A DNA stretch of 64,000 nt, from the NCBI GenBank assembly GCA_029718625.1, contig CM056395.1, positions 25,066,076 to 25,130,075 of the forward strand, given 5' to 3'. The translations under genes and the position numbers were made by a program. Shown in pieces: positions 46,431 to 57,261 of the stretch. Numbering within the stretch: the stretch's first letter is position 1; each line of letters starts with the position of its first letter. The DNA is from Synaphobranchus kaupii (lineage: Eukaryota; Chordata; Actinopteri; Anguilliformes; Synaphobranchidae). The notes under the pieces are model-generated. The model made no database searches and was not told the origin of the DNA. It saw only the letters and a program-made list of their open reading frames with translations.

Positions 46431-46599
46431 GCGTTTATTTTATACGTTGTCTATGTTTCTAACACTGCATGCTAATTCGTATGGCAACTTAGAAAATAAA
46501 TAGACAAAGCTTACAATTTATTTGAATAAATGCACCTGGTGGCAATGAATGTCTCTGGATGTGGTGACAAAATTGCTAAACCAGCAGCACTGTACCAGC

Positions 46600-46828
46600 C
46601 GGCCATCAAGTGGCTCGTGGAGGAAATGCAGGTGTGTGAAAGCATGCGAGCTCGCGCGCTCTCCCATCTCGCGCTGGCGTCGGCTGTCTCGCGCTCCCCT
46701 TCCATCCTCCGCAGCAGTACGAGGCACAATGTGACAGCGGCACTGTCTCTGCAAAGAAAGCTTACTTTTCGCTCTTTCTCCTTATCGCTCTCTCTGTCTC
46801 CGGCTACCGATAGGGATAGAGAGAACGG
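46600..46828 (+). other. Candidate promoter/first exon (CpG-rich)
   Basis: A local cluster of CpG sites (GCGAGCTCGCGCGCTC, TCTCGCGCTGGCGTCGG) is followed by a pyrimidine-rich leader and a plausible splice donor, CGG|GTAGGA, at 46828/46829. An open frame runs through it from ATG at 46530 and continues in register into the next candidate exon. The Ser/Arg-rich translation has no recognised domain, so this could equally be a 5' untranslated or lncRNA exon. Confidence 0.25.
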
Positions 46829-46950
46829 GTAGGAACTGCATTTTTAACGAGTGCATCTAACCCCCTCGTGCTTGACTGAAACAATTGTACTTTTGGGGAA
46901 CCCCGATATAATTAATGGGGCTGATGTAAGTGTTTGATTCTGTCTTTCAG

Positions 46951-47061
46951 TTCATTTGGGGGCCTCTGGAATAAGAAAGCATTGCTGTTTCTGACAAGGC
47001 AGAAGAAAGATGAGATTCCTCTGGATATCCAAAGAATAGTGATCTTGATCTGGATACCTTA
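46951..47061 (+). other. Candidate internal exon (111 bp)
   Basis: Preceded by a strong acceptor (GATTCTGTCTTTCAG) and followed by a strong donor (TTA|GTAAGT). The length, 111, is a multiple of three. Only one frame is open across it, reading SFGGLWNKKALLFLTRQKK and onward to IWIP. That frame is the one continued from the upstream candidate exon across a 122-bp intron. The stop TAG in that frame is formed at the donor itself and would be removed by splicing. I do not recognise the peptide. A chance arrangement cannot be excluded. Confidence 0.3.
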
Positions 47062-49423
47062 GTAAGTAAAACTGTATAATACGTTATGTAAAGTCGTTAC
47101 TGGTCGCAAACAATGTTCGTTTCTTTAAATCTGCACTGTGGATGGCTGAGCGTCTCAGTTGCTTGTGTCACGTTTAGTATATACGTTAAATTTCCATTTC
47201 CAGCGCGTTTCCACGCTCCAGGAGCTGCATTTTAAGAAGTACTATGCTACTTATATTGTGTTTTCAGTGAAGGGGATTCTTTGGGGGTTGAGAAATACCA
47301 TTATTTATATGGAATGTGAATTTTTGGTCTCGAGTTCTTGCCGAATAATTAGAAAGTGTGTTTAAATGCTGGCGCATTGCAAATGTTTCCCTACAGTTGT
47401 CAGTGATGGTACTGACTGGTACTGACTTGAAGGCGCAAGGCATTCTTATAAACCGTTCCTTAGATAGCCTGTCAATTTAGTATGTAGCCTATGTATGTTT
47501 ATTTAAGAACATGTTTCTTTTTTGACGAATACTCTGACTTTTGTTGCCAACCACCCGCACCCAGTATTGTAGGCTACGGGCAATTTAGACCAGAAATGAT
47601 TTGTATGAAATGTAGCCTATACCTTGCGGGTTTCATATTCTCTGGAATCTTTGACAATATATATCGGAGCAGTTCGTTTTAGTTTTAACGTCTGTTATGG
47701 TAGATGAAATGGCTAGATGAAGGTGACGTGAGTTATTACACTATATTTAATTATCGGAAATGTGGAGATGCATGCGATCACCAGAAAAAAAAATACTTTC
47801 TGTAGGTCTCAACATAGCTTTAGAGTCGGTCGTAGATTTTATGTTATAAACGTTGTTATTTAACTTGAATGAGCCCATTTGCACAGCAAAGAAAAGAAAA
47901 AACAATCGCACAAATTGAATAAGCGCTTCAAATAATTGAAGCTCCACCTGGTTTCTTATTAGTAAACTTTGTCTCACAGCTTACGCTTTGGCTACACTTC
48001 AGGATATCATACTATAGGTACCTTGTGAGGGGTGGAAGGAAAACCTGCTTTTATTTAACACTTAATTTCGCCTTTTCTTTTTCTATTTTAATATCGCACA
48101 ATATCCTGATTACACGATTTTGTTTAAAAAAAAACAACTCATACCCACGAAAAGTGGAAGGCTGCTTTAGAATGTGCTACGGATCTCTATCACTATGTCA
48201 GCCCCACACTTAGTACCACCACTCTGGTCGTACCCCGTTGTAATTTGAATTGGGTATTTGCATATGAACGTTGCTTGCTGTTAAACAGGCACGCACGGAC
48301 ACGCGCGCGCATACACGCACGCGCACACTGGTCGTTGGTGTTTTGATGGTGATTCAAACTTCACTTCTTTCATTATTTGAAGCCGTGCTGTGCTTGGAAG
48401 TAGTCAGGTTTTACTGCTCAGCATGGCAAAACCATTCGAATGAAAATTCTAATGCTTTGAAGGTAGGCTAATCTCATGTTCCATAATTAGGCTATTGTAG
48501 CCTTGGTTGTCCATGAAAGCTGCACTCCGATTTAATCCTCAGTAAGGGGACATGATTAACAACTCAACATTTAACATGGAACATTGTTATTCCAAGTAAT
48601 TCCACATTGTGCTTTTGTTTTCCTCGTTTTGCCCATAGTCCAATGTAAGGATTACACATTGAATGCTATGTCAGTGTACTCTACTCTCTCAAGTGAAATG
48701 TTGAATCTTCACTCAGTGCAGCAGTGGGATGACAATTTGAACAAATCTAGAGAACAGCCAGCACATGCAAACATGTGTTCAATCCTTTGTTTTCATAAAA
48801 TGTGAAAAAAAAAGATGCACAACGAATAAGGGAAAGCATTTATTGTGGATATCTTCGAGGAGCGCCATTCTCAAAACAGTGCACCATGAACCTGACCTTA
48901 AAGCTGTATAAAGCAACACAAACAATATTAGAATCGGCCTTACGGCATTTCGATGTCAAATCTTTTTTTGAAAGGGATCTTTCAGGAAACACTATCCCCA
49001 GCTTTTCGGTATACATGTAGGCTAAGTGTAGCAGAAAACCGAATGAGACTGTTGCGTTTCATTGAAGGCGAGATGAAATGCTAAACAGCTTCTGCAGCTG
49101 AATGATGGAACCTCCTCTAGGACAGTGCGCTTCCTGTCAGAGATGTGCTGGTTCGGGGATCTGCTGTGGGCATAATTCAGATTTCCCCCTGCTTCTCTGA
49201 ACAGAGTGGGGAAAACTCATTCTAAGCATTTTTTGGATTTATTTATTTATTTCGTATCTGATGGTTTGTCTTTATTTATTTATTTATTTGAAGGACTGGT
49301 TCGACCAAGCTCTTCCACATTTTCAATGCGATAGCATTATTTTAGTCTCGGAGCCTAATAGGCAGTTAACATTTAAGACAAACCGTCTCGACCAGGCTTG
49401 TGTGTGATGGTGGCATTGGAACA
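47062..49423. other. Non-coding stretch, possibly intronic
   Basis: No gene or clear repeat. If the candidate exon is real this would be intron. Confidence 0.35.
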
Positions 49424-49500
49424 TAATGGGCGGGGCTTATAACCACGAGGTTGCAGGTTCAATCCCAATTAGCGCTTTGATGCAAAAGTACTTCACCGTA
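49424..49500 (+). repeat. tRNA-derived SINE fragment
   Basis: GGCTTATAACCACGAGGTTG followed by box B GGTTCAATCCC and AGTACTTCACC resembles the head and early body of family 1 (which has GGTTGCAGGTTCGATTCCC), here on the plus strand. Truncated at both ends. Confidence 0.5.
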
Positions 49501-49507
49501 GGGGGGA

Positions 49508-49680
49508 GGGGGTGCATACTATGAAGCAGGATTACTGAGCTAGACGGATAATTGCACTGAGGAAAACCCGGAACAGCTCTTTTTACTTCAATCCATGTTC
49601 CAGATTTGGGAGGGTACCAGGTTTTGCTCAGTGCACTTATCCAGCTAACTCAGTAATCCTGCTTCATAGTATACTCCCCT
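49508..49680. mobile_element. Short palindromic MITE
   Basis: The left arm GGGGGTGCATACTATGAAGC, AGGATTACTGAGCTAG, GGATAATTGCACTGAG, AAAACC faces the inverse on the right: GGTTTTGCTCAGTGCACTTA, CCAGCTAACTCAGTAATCC, TGCTTCATAGTATAC, TCCCCT. Arms are about 70 bp. Superfamily not assigned. Confidence 0.75.
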
Positions 49681-51094
49681 GAAATAAATATCCAGCTATT
49701 ATTATTATTATTATTATTATTAGTTTTCTATTGGAGGGAGGGGGGTCTTGCTGGGATAGTGGCTGTAACCATGTAAACATTTTGAAATATAATTTTTTTT
49801 ACTTCTGAACTGTTCCACTGTGGTCAGTGTTGATTATTTTCCAAAAGGCTTACATTACATAGACTCATTAATTAGCAGCTTGAAATTCACTTCACATCCA
49901 TGTCCTGCATATAATAAGCCCATATCAACATATAACTACTGGACTATACACTAAATAATTTTTGCATGGGTTTGTCACCTGTTTGTTGAATTTTACGTTG
50001 AACAGTTCAACCACAGTTCCCGCGTGCTGCCTTACAATGCCCTTCGCTGTAATAATTAATTACGTAAATATAGTAGGGAAAAGATAACGAAAGAACTGTC
50101 AGGTGACGCTTTTTAACAAGAAATATGCAAATAATGAAGCTTGTCCAAGAGCAATATTACAGAAAATTATTCTCAATTTGCATGCAAACAAGAAAAAAAA
50201 ATCAAAGAGATTACACACTGGATTACCATGCGCTTATGTAGACACCTCGCTGTGGGAGTCTTATTGTATGTGACATCCCGGGGAGAATTATTTTGATGGA
50301 AGTCAAAGGCAGAGCATAACTTTGCTGAGTGACTGGAGAGAACATTCCCATGGGTGTGATGCTTTATGCCTTTTGAAGGGTTGTGTGCTTTACTGAGGGG
50401 GATAAAGGATTTGAACTCTCACAGTCATGCACTGAGATCTCGGTGAAGCCATTGCGCATCGCGGATTAGCACCCGACGCATACTCTTTTTTTTTTCTTTT
50501 TTTCTTCTTCTTCCACTGTCATTTCCCGGCAGCGGCTCTCTCATAAATTGACACCTATTCAACAATTTTCCGCCGTTCCTGACTGAAAATGGAAACTCTG
50601 AGTTGTATTTGACCATTCAATATTAGTCACTGTGCGACAGGCTCTCAGTTGCTGATAGCGTTTGAGCTGGTGGAAATCGAGCCGGCCCAATTTTCGTTAA
50701 AAAAAAAATGAAAAGTGAAATTCGACTGACTTTCGACCTTTTTTTTTTTTTTTTTTTTTCTTTCTGCATTTTTTTCTGATTTTAATGCAGTGGAGTTACA
50801 AGACTTCCCTTTCCCCCGGAGACAAAACACTATAATTATAATTTATGAAATTATTCCCCGTGACATAATCAGACCTTTGCTTCATGGCCTTTGAAAGCAC
50901 AGAATTATCACAACAAAGACAGACTGGCACATAAGTGTCGTAATGCTTACTTATTTATTTATTATTTCCTCCATAAAATATCACATGCCGTACAGTGAAA
51001 CAGTGCTTTTTAGCTTTGCCTATATTTATTTTAACAAGGCAATAACATAAATGAGTTGAAGTTGCCAGAGAGACAGCTTTGCTTAGATACCAGA
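49681..51094. other. Non-coding stretch with a motif-rich block
   Basis: No gene. An (ATT)n run lies at about 49696-49722 and a T-rich tract at 50740-50762. The block 50040-50350 is noted separately. Confidence 0.4.
50040..50350. promoter_or_regulatory. Candidate non-coding regulatory block (unverified)
   Basis: Carries TAATTAATTACG (homeobox type), ATATGCAAATAATG (octamer type), ATTTGCATGCAAAC and GATTACCATG in 200 bp without any repeat. This mix is typical of POU/homeobox-bound enhancers, but occupancy or conservation is not shown. Confidence 0.25.
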
Positions 51095-51097
51095 TGG

Positions 51098-51420
51098 AGC
51101 GTCCATCCATTCATCCACTGCTTACTCCTGGTCAGGGTTTTGGGGGTGGGGTTGGGCTGGTGCCTTTCCCAGCATACATTGGGTGAAAGGAGGGCATCAT
51201 TCCATCGGACCGTAGACACAAATCCATCGCAGGGCCCACACACCATTCACTCGCATTCATACCCCAAAGGACAATTTAGGGTCTCCAGTTAGCCTAACCT
51301 GCATGTCTTTGGACTGTGGGAGAAAACCCGGAGTACCCGGAGGAAACCTGCAAGCTCCACCCAGAAAGGCCCACGGCCGGGATTCACACTCGGTACCTAG
51401 TGGCTGTGAGGCGACAGCGC
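51098..51420 (-). mobile_element. RTE-like LINE 3' end, minus strand
   Basis: On the plus strand it reads CCATCCATTCATCCACTGCT, then CCTGGTCAGGG, AGCATACATTGGGTG, CCATCGCAGGGCCCACACAC, ATTTAGGGTCTCCAGTTAGC and CATGTCTTTGGACTGTGGGA. This is the inverse of the LINE end at 43.86-44.61 kb and extends further 5'. No coding remains. Confidence 0.7.
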
Positions 51421-51682
51421 CACTCACTGCACTTGTCAGTGGCAGAGGTTTGCCGTCAGCTGGACCGCCACTGGCCGGCCTGCCACGAGGATGGCAGATT
51501 TCGTGAGTTTTTGGCAGATTTCCGTCTGGTTTTGTGAGTCCCAGGGCTGCGCTGTGACAGAGCTTAACCTGTGGATTCCCTCTGATAGCTCATTAGATGG
51601 AATAACTGTGACCGGGGCCACATGGTCCACCACTCCAGAGGCTCGCTGCGTTAACTACTATGTCTCTGAATAAGCAGGTCTC

Positions 51683-52005
51683 CCTCAGAACATGTTAAAG
51701 TCATCCATTATCACTTATCCCTCAGCACATGTTAAAGTCATTTATTGTCACTTATCCCTCAGAACATGTTCAAGTCATTCATTTACATTACATTATAGTC
51801 ATTTGGCAGACGCTCTTATCCAGAGCGACGTACATAGTGCATATTCAAACTAGGAACAAGTGCGTTAAAACGACCCTTAAAGGGTCATTATCACTTATCC
51901 CTCAGAACATGTTCAAGTCATTCATTATCACTTATCCCTCAGAACATGTTCAAGTCATTCATTATCACTTATCCCTCAGAACATGTTAAAGTCATTAATT
52001 ATCAT
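51683..52005. repeat. 37-bp minisatellite interrupted by a LINE-tail insertion
   Basis: Units contain ATCACTTATCCCTCAGAAC and ATGTTCAAGTCATTCATT. About three units lie on each side of a foreign segment (about 51781-51889). The period is exactly 37 between the CTCAG landmarks at 51901 and 51938. Confidence 0.9.
51781..51889 (-). repeat. LINE/SINE tail inserted in the minisatellite
   Basis: On the minus strand: GCACTATGTACGTCGCTCTG, then GATAAGAGCGTCTGCCAAATG and (TAATG)n. It is a 5'-truncated retroposon tail, related to the one at 55.97-56.07 kb and to the family 1 SINE tails. TCATT flanks it on both sides, a likely target duplication. Confidence 0.75.
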
Positions 52006-53688
52006 CAGATGACCTGTCGAGAATAAGTTTTTCCTGGTACTACACCGTTGGCGTCCACGAGCAGTCATTTGGTGATATAACCTTACAACCCCCCCCAACA
52101 CATACACATACACACACCCTCCCTCATCCATTCTCTCAAGTCAATTCACTAGTAATATCAGCTGGCTGCCATTTTTTTCGTTTTCTCCACGATGATGGAT
52201 GAGCACTTTGGGGGCGGCGTTCACATGAAACCTCTGCTTGTTTTCTGATTCTGCAGGAACAGCCAGGGTCTCAGTTTTCACCTTTAACCTGCTACCGCTG
52301 ACTGTATATCACTCGGGCACAGGGTACAATGTGCTTAGAATGACAGAGTCGTTATGTATTTCAATATAATCTGTTAAAAGGGGTGCTTGTTTCTGAACAG
52401 TACCAAGATTAGGCATCTTAACCAAATGAATGACCCATCACAGCAGGACTGTTGTATCAAACAGATGCTAAGATATTGGCACAGAAACCGCTAGAATCAC
52501 GTAATGCTTTTGTACACATCATTAGCACCGGAGTAGACTATTCTAGAGGAGATGAGATACTCTGTTCCAGGTTTATCAGCTCTGGTCTCAGGTATAGTTT
52601 CAGCTTATTATTGACTTCAATGTTGATGAATTTACTGTTAAACGAAACAAAAGTCAGGCCTTCGAGTAGCCAAAAGCCAGGACGAAAAAACCAATTATGT
52701 CTGTTTTAACACTGACAGCATTTAGCAAGGGGCCTCTTTCTGTTTTAACACTGACAGCATTTAGCAAGGAGCCTCTTGTTCGAGAGGCCTGAACTTCAGG
52801 GAAATTTAGTTCTTTACTGTTTGCTGTTTGACAGGCAGTAATATAGTGTAGACCTTGTCCATATGCTATTTTGCCATCTTCTTGCTGTAGATATATAGCT
52901 TGCTATCGATTTTTCACTGGATTCTCAGAGTTTATGCTTTGCCTGCTTTAGAATGTCTGTATTTCTGTAGGGCTATCCTTAGACTTGTGTGTGTGTGTTT
53001 ATAATAGTATATACATTATACATGTAATTGCGTTTCTTTTAAAAATTTCTTTACGTGGGTGATAAGTGACACCCGCTTGCACTCCTTGCTCCACTGTTCA
53101 ATCCTTAACACCGGCCTGAAATAACTAAAAAGGGGCTTATTTTTGGGTGACAACCAAATGTCATTTTTAACCTACACAAGGGGTGTCTTTCACTGGGCTG
53201 GGGTGCGTTCTAAGAGATCCGTCCCTGTGGGATGCTGGGAATGCCGCAGGTCATTCTGACTCACTTTTCTTCTCTTGTTTCTCTCGCCCTTTCCGTTTCC
53301 AAGAGGTCAGCGGCAAGGTCGCAGAGCTGTTGGTGTCACGCTGTTTGCTTTTCTGCCATACTTATCCTCAGCGTACAGTTATCCTCAGCGTACAGTTCAT
53401 TTGGAGAAGCCCCTGTTTTCACGTCCCTCTCATTTTGTTAAAATTTGACTCTAGGAAAAATAAAGGCTCAGCACACCAAGAGATGAGGACACAGGGTCAC
53501 AAACGGTTCAGCGTTCAAGCTTTCTTCAGTCACGCTGAAACATTTGTGATCCTGTCCGCTAATTTAATTATCAATAAGGCATCTTTTGGTGTGCGGAGCC
53601 CTTATTTTTCCTCGATTTATTAAATTTATTCGGTGATTACGTGCCCAATCAAGTCTGAGCGCAGTATTTTTTTTTAACTTTATATATT
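52006..53688. other. Non-coding stretch with a 39-bp duplication
   Basis: No gene. TCTGTTTTAACACTGACAGC...GGGGCCTCTT at 52700-52738 is duplicated directly at 52739-52777. The remainder is unique. Confidence 0.5.
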
Positions 53689-53689
53689 C

Positions 53690-53935
53690 ATATTTTATTG
53701 AAAGCAAAGACACTATGTGGGATTAGGCGTGTGTCTTCATGGATTCGACAGGTCCAGGAGATGCAAAGATGATTATCTGGAATATCTTTCCATTTGGGAA
53801 TGTAAGGAATTTCTCATTGGGAAAATGGTGAATATGCCCTGTCTTGGAATGTCACCTTCCGGCACGCCTCTTTACTTTGCTTCTGCTCAGCTTTAATTAG
53901 GCACAAAAGCCACATTTATGTGGCGTAATTATATT
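53690..53935. promoter_or_regulatory. Candidate non-coding regulatory block (unverified)
   Basis: Repeat-free block with GGATTAGGCGTG, GATGATTATCTGGAATATC, GAATGTAAGGAATTTC and CAGCTTTAATTAGGCAC. Inference only. Confidence 0.22.
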
Positions 53936-53948
53936 TGTATATTTATGT

Positions 53949-53950
53949 AT

Positions 53951-53988
<38 letters not shown>
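53949..53988. repeat. (GT)n microsatellite
   Basis: About 19 GT dinucleotides followed by ATATATTT. Confidence 0.95.
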
Positions 53989-53994
<6 letters not shown>

Positions 53995-54268
53995 TTATTT
54001 GGCGTAATTTATTTGGATGTCACGCTCAGAACCTCGTGGCATCTCGTTTGCATGGCGAGTTTGGGGCAGAGGTGTGAATCGTGTGGTGGTTCTTCCGCTG
54101 AAAATAAAATTCTGCTTGGCGCGTGTCGTCGGGCCCAAGGGCGCGTACACTGATCCGGAATGTTCCAGAGTCCGAACTGAACCAACCTTTGTTGAGCGTT
54201 TCTACCTTTTTAATCCCAATTCGGAAAACACCCGGTTATATTACTTGCCTCTTCCCATTTCTGTAAAG

Positions 54269-54621
54269 CAGTGTTCCCCAACCCTGTTCCTGGAGATCTA
54301 CCGTCCTGTAGGTTTTCACTCCAACCCTAAAATTAGGGGGTTGAAATGGAAACCTACAGGACAGTAGATCTCCAGGAACAGGGTTGGGGAACACTGCCCG
54401 ATAGGACAGTAGATCTTCAGGAACAGGGTTGGGGACCAGTGCACTACAGGACAGTAGATCTCCAGGAACAGGGTTGGGGAACACTGCCCGATAGGACAGT
54501 AGTTCTTCAGGAACAGGGTTGGGGACCAGTGCACTACAGGACGGTAGATCTCCAGGAACAGGGTTGGGGAACACTGCCCTACAGGACAGTAGATCTCCAG
54601 GAACAGGGTTGGGGAACACTG
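54269..54621. mobile_element. hAT-type MITE whose terminal repeat became a minisatellite
   Basis: Left end CAGTGTTCCCCAACCCTG, right end the exact inverse, with a perfect 8-bp duplication CTGTAAAG (54261-54268 and 54622-54629). The original palindrome spans about 54269-54400. From 54356 on, the right terminal repeat is reiterated as 45-bp units (CAGTAGATCTCCAGGAACAG, GGTTGGGGAACACTG). Every second unit differs (CTTCAGG and GGGGACCAGTG), giving a 90-bp higher-order period. The repeat lies inside the target duplications. Since 45 is divisible by 3, open frames cross it on both strands; these are not genes. Confidence 0.9.
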
Positions 54622-54869
54622 CTGTAAAGTACATAGCACATAATACGGAGTCAGCTTCTCCCCAGTTCACCGGCTGAGCTGCGCAGTGGCTGTGTGTGTC
54701 TGCGCAGTCAGAGGGCTGCACTCCCTGCACAGCTGATGTAGACTGCCCACAAGTGATGCTTAACACTAGCGGTCGCTGTTGGATAGAAGCATCTGCACCC
54801 ACCCTCTGTCATCATAGTCAGCATTGTGACACGGTCAAGGTTCCATTTTGGACTTGGGTGCCTGTTTGG

Positions 54870-55000
54870 TGTGTGTGTACATGTGTGCATGTGTGTGTCT
54901 GTGTGAATGTTTGTGCATGCATGTGTGTGTATGTATGTGTGTTTGTGTGTGTATGCATGTATGTCTATGGATGTATGCACATATACATGTGAGTGTGGTT
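54870..55000. repeat. TG/ATG-rich microsatellite
   Basis: Interrupted TG repeats with CATG and TATG variants, ending at the start of the next transposon. Confidence 0.85.
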
Positions 55001-55965
55001 TTATGTACAAACCCCGATTCCAAAAAAGTTGGGACGGTATGTAAAATTCACATAAAAGCAGTGATTTGTAAATTATTTTTTACATATGTTTAATTGAAAA
55101 CTACAAAGAAAAGATATTTCATGTTTTACCTTCATCAACTTTATTGATTTCTGTAAATATACGCTAATTCCGAATTTGATGCCTGCAACGTGTTCCAAAA
55201 AAGTGGGGGGACGGGCAAAAAAAAAGACTGGGAAGTCTGAGGTATCAAGGGTTGAAGGGTTGTTTCTCCATAGAGTTCAATAGGAAAATGAGTCAGGAGA
55301 AACAACCCTTAAAGGGTTAGTTCGGAATTTTGGACATAATGTCTCAATTACGACTTACCCATGATGTAGTTGATTGATGGAAACCATTTTCAGATTATTA
55401 TTCCATGCTGTCCCTTCTTTTGGACATACAAACATTGCTAATGCTAGTGCAACTCGTAGGAAACTAGTAGCATCACTACCAAACACACTTAAACACTCCA
55501 AGGTGCACCCAAAGCAAATAAAATACGACGACAGTCTATCGGGGTTATTTTCAATGATTATACCATCATTTTCAAACTATCGTTGAATCCTTTACTTTGT
55601 GCTCACCTAAATTCTCCGTGGAAGTACGGCGGCGGAGCTAGCTGTAGATTAGCCAGGGTATCTGCCTGTAGGCTATCTGCTGTACTCCACAGTTGCCGAC
55701 ACAATCCGTTTTGCCGTAAAGTTACATATTTGGTAGACAACAAGTCAGCTAAACACAAACATGCTACAGAATAACACAGCATATACAAGCAAGCACACTG
55801 GCTACCAATTTGCAGGAAAAGTTTGACCACTTCCATGACTTCCCAATCGTGGCAACTAGCTAGCTAGCTAGCTGAATAGATAGATCACGCATGCAATCAT
55901 TTATTAGTTACCTGCTCGTCAGTTGTTTTCGGTGCATGAAGAAAAACAGGTGATGGCACAGCATT

Positions 55966-56070
55966 TCATTACATTACATTATCGTCATTTGGCAGACGCT
56001 CCAGAGCGACGTACATAGTGCATTTTCAAACTAGGAACAAATGCGTTAAAACGACCCCATAAGGTAAATA
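55966..56070 (-). repeat. LINE/SINE tail inserted in the Kolobok-like element
   Basis: On the minus strand GCATTTGTTCCTAGTTTG, GCACTATGTACGTCGCTCTG, GAGCGTCTGCCAAATGACG and (TAATG)n. This matches the segment at 51.78-51.89 kb apart from a deletion in the stem. It is the innermost layer of a three-deep nest. Confidence 0.75.
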
Positions 56071-56094
56071 CAAATTCAAGTACCAAGCAGTCTC

Positions 56095-56322
56095 CTTCAG
56101 TAGAGGGTGTCCCGCCCGTCCTTTTTTGATTTTCACAGTCATCCTCCGTGAAATGGTCACTACAAACTTTTTTAGAGTCTCAATTGGTGACATCCATGCG
56201 AGCAGCAAGAAGCCACAGCTGTTTTCTTTGTTGATCTTCCACTGGAAATCGGTGAAAACTTTGTGGTGCCCATTTTTTTTTGCATGATTTGAACAACCTT
56301 GAAATACACACCGACATACCAT
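56095..56322 (-). pseudogene. THAP zinc-finger domain remnant of the Kolobok-like transposase
   Basis: Minus-strand translation from ATG at 56322 begins MVCRCVFQGCSNHAKKNG and HHKVFTDFQWK, the first zinc pair (C-X4-C) and the following block of a THAP domain. In the next frame the sequence reads WLLAAR, then KKVCSDHFTEDDCE, which is the second zinc pair (C-X2-H) of THAP. The first frame then gives LLKETA, the usual end. The domain is therefore complete but split by at least two frame changes plus a stop before DSKK. THAP domains bind DNA at the N-terminus of P-element and Kolobok transposases. The catalytic part is missing. It is not a host THAP gene because it lies between the arms of the transposon. 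Confidence 0.75.
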
Positions 56323-57261
56323 CTTACCTGAACGTTAGCTAACAATACTACGAGTCTTTCACACGCGCGATATTGTTTTTGGCCGGCAGAGCTATAGGCT
56401 ACTTTACGTTACCTAGCTACTAAACTAACGCTGTACTTCCACGGAGAATTTATGTGAGCACAAAGTAAAGGATTCAACGATAGTTTGACTTGAAAAATGA
56501 CGGTATAATCACTGAAAATAACCCCGATAGACTGTCGTCGTATTTTATTTGCTTTGGGTGCGCCTTGGAAGTGCGTTTGGTAGTGGATGCTACTAGTTTC
56601 CTACGAGTTGCGCTAGCATGAGCAATGTGTGTATGTCCAAAAGAAGGGACAGCATGGAATTATCTGAAAATGGTTTCAATCAATCAACTACATCATGGGT
56701 AAGTCGTAATTGAGACATTATGTTCAAAATTCCGAACTAACCCTTTAAAGTGATCCATCCATATCTACTGCATATCTGGCAGCAGAGTGATGGTTTGAGA
56801 CCCTTGATGACTTACAGCCATTTAGCCAACCATGGGTTCCATACTATTCCCGTGTAATTTACAGCTTAATCTAGTCCCACCCCCCAATTCCCATAGAGAT
56901 CCATTCAAATGCAGAGAGGTTATAGTATAGCTTGTAAAAGTACCTGCAAATAAGATATCAAGAGTCTTTTGATGTCATTTTATACCCAGTCATGGTAGCA
57001 TCACCTGTTTACCTGTGGAATGTTCCAAACAGGAGTTTTTTTAACTTTTGCCCTGTCCCAACCTTTTTGGAACGTGTTGCAGGCATCAAATTCGGAATTA
57101 GTGTATATTTACAAAAATCTATAAAGTTTAAAAACATGAAATATATTTTCTTTGCCCTGTTTTCAATTAAAAATATGTAAAAGAAAATTTACAAATCACT
57201 GCTTTCTGCTTTTATGTGCATTTTACATACTGTCCCAACTTTTTTGGAATTGGGGTTTGTA

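Larger units (their letters stand above)
55313..56744 (-). mobile_element. Kolobok/T2-like DNA transposon with THAP remnant
   Basis: TTAA duplications at 55309-55312 and 56745-56748 flank ends AGGGTTAGTTCGGAATTTT and its inverse. Arms are about 320 bp, continuing through CTCAATTACGACTTACC, GATGTAGTTGATTGATGG and ACTCGTAGGAAACTAGTAG to TAAATTCTCCGTGGAAGTAC. TTAA insertion, AGGG ends and an internal THAP-type coding remnant fit the Kolobok (T2) superfamily. Only about 800 bp lies between the arms, too short for a full transposase. A LINE tail is inserted within. Confidence 0.8.
55006..57261. mobile_element. Inverted-repeat DNA element carrying a nested Kolobok-like element
   Basis: The left end TACAAACCCCGATTCC, AAAAAAGTTGGGAC, and the right end GTCCCAACTTTTTTGG, AATTGGGGTTTGTA are inverse. 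Arms are about 200 bp (55006-55205 and about 57065-57261), and both reach the shared ATTCGGAATTAG-like and ATGCCTGCAACGTGTTCC motifs. Flanking TA could be part of the end or a target duplication. These ends are a familiar, abundant fish repeat, but I do not assign the superfamily. Outside the nested insertion its interior is about 400 bp and non-coding. Confidence 0.75.

Noticed and set aside
54236..54802. Open frames with 15-residue repeats on both strands
   Set aside because: The 45-bp array derived from a MITE terminal repeat is stop-free in several frames.
56026..56322. Host THAP-domain gene
   Set aside because: The frame is broken, runs into an inserted LINE tail, and lies between the inverted arms of a TTAA-flanked transposon.
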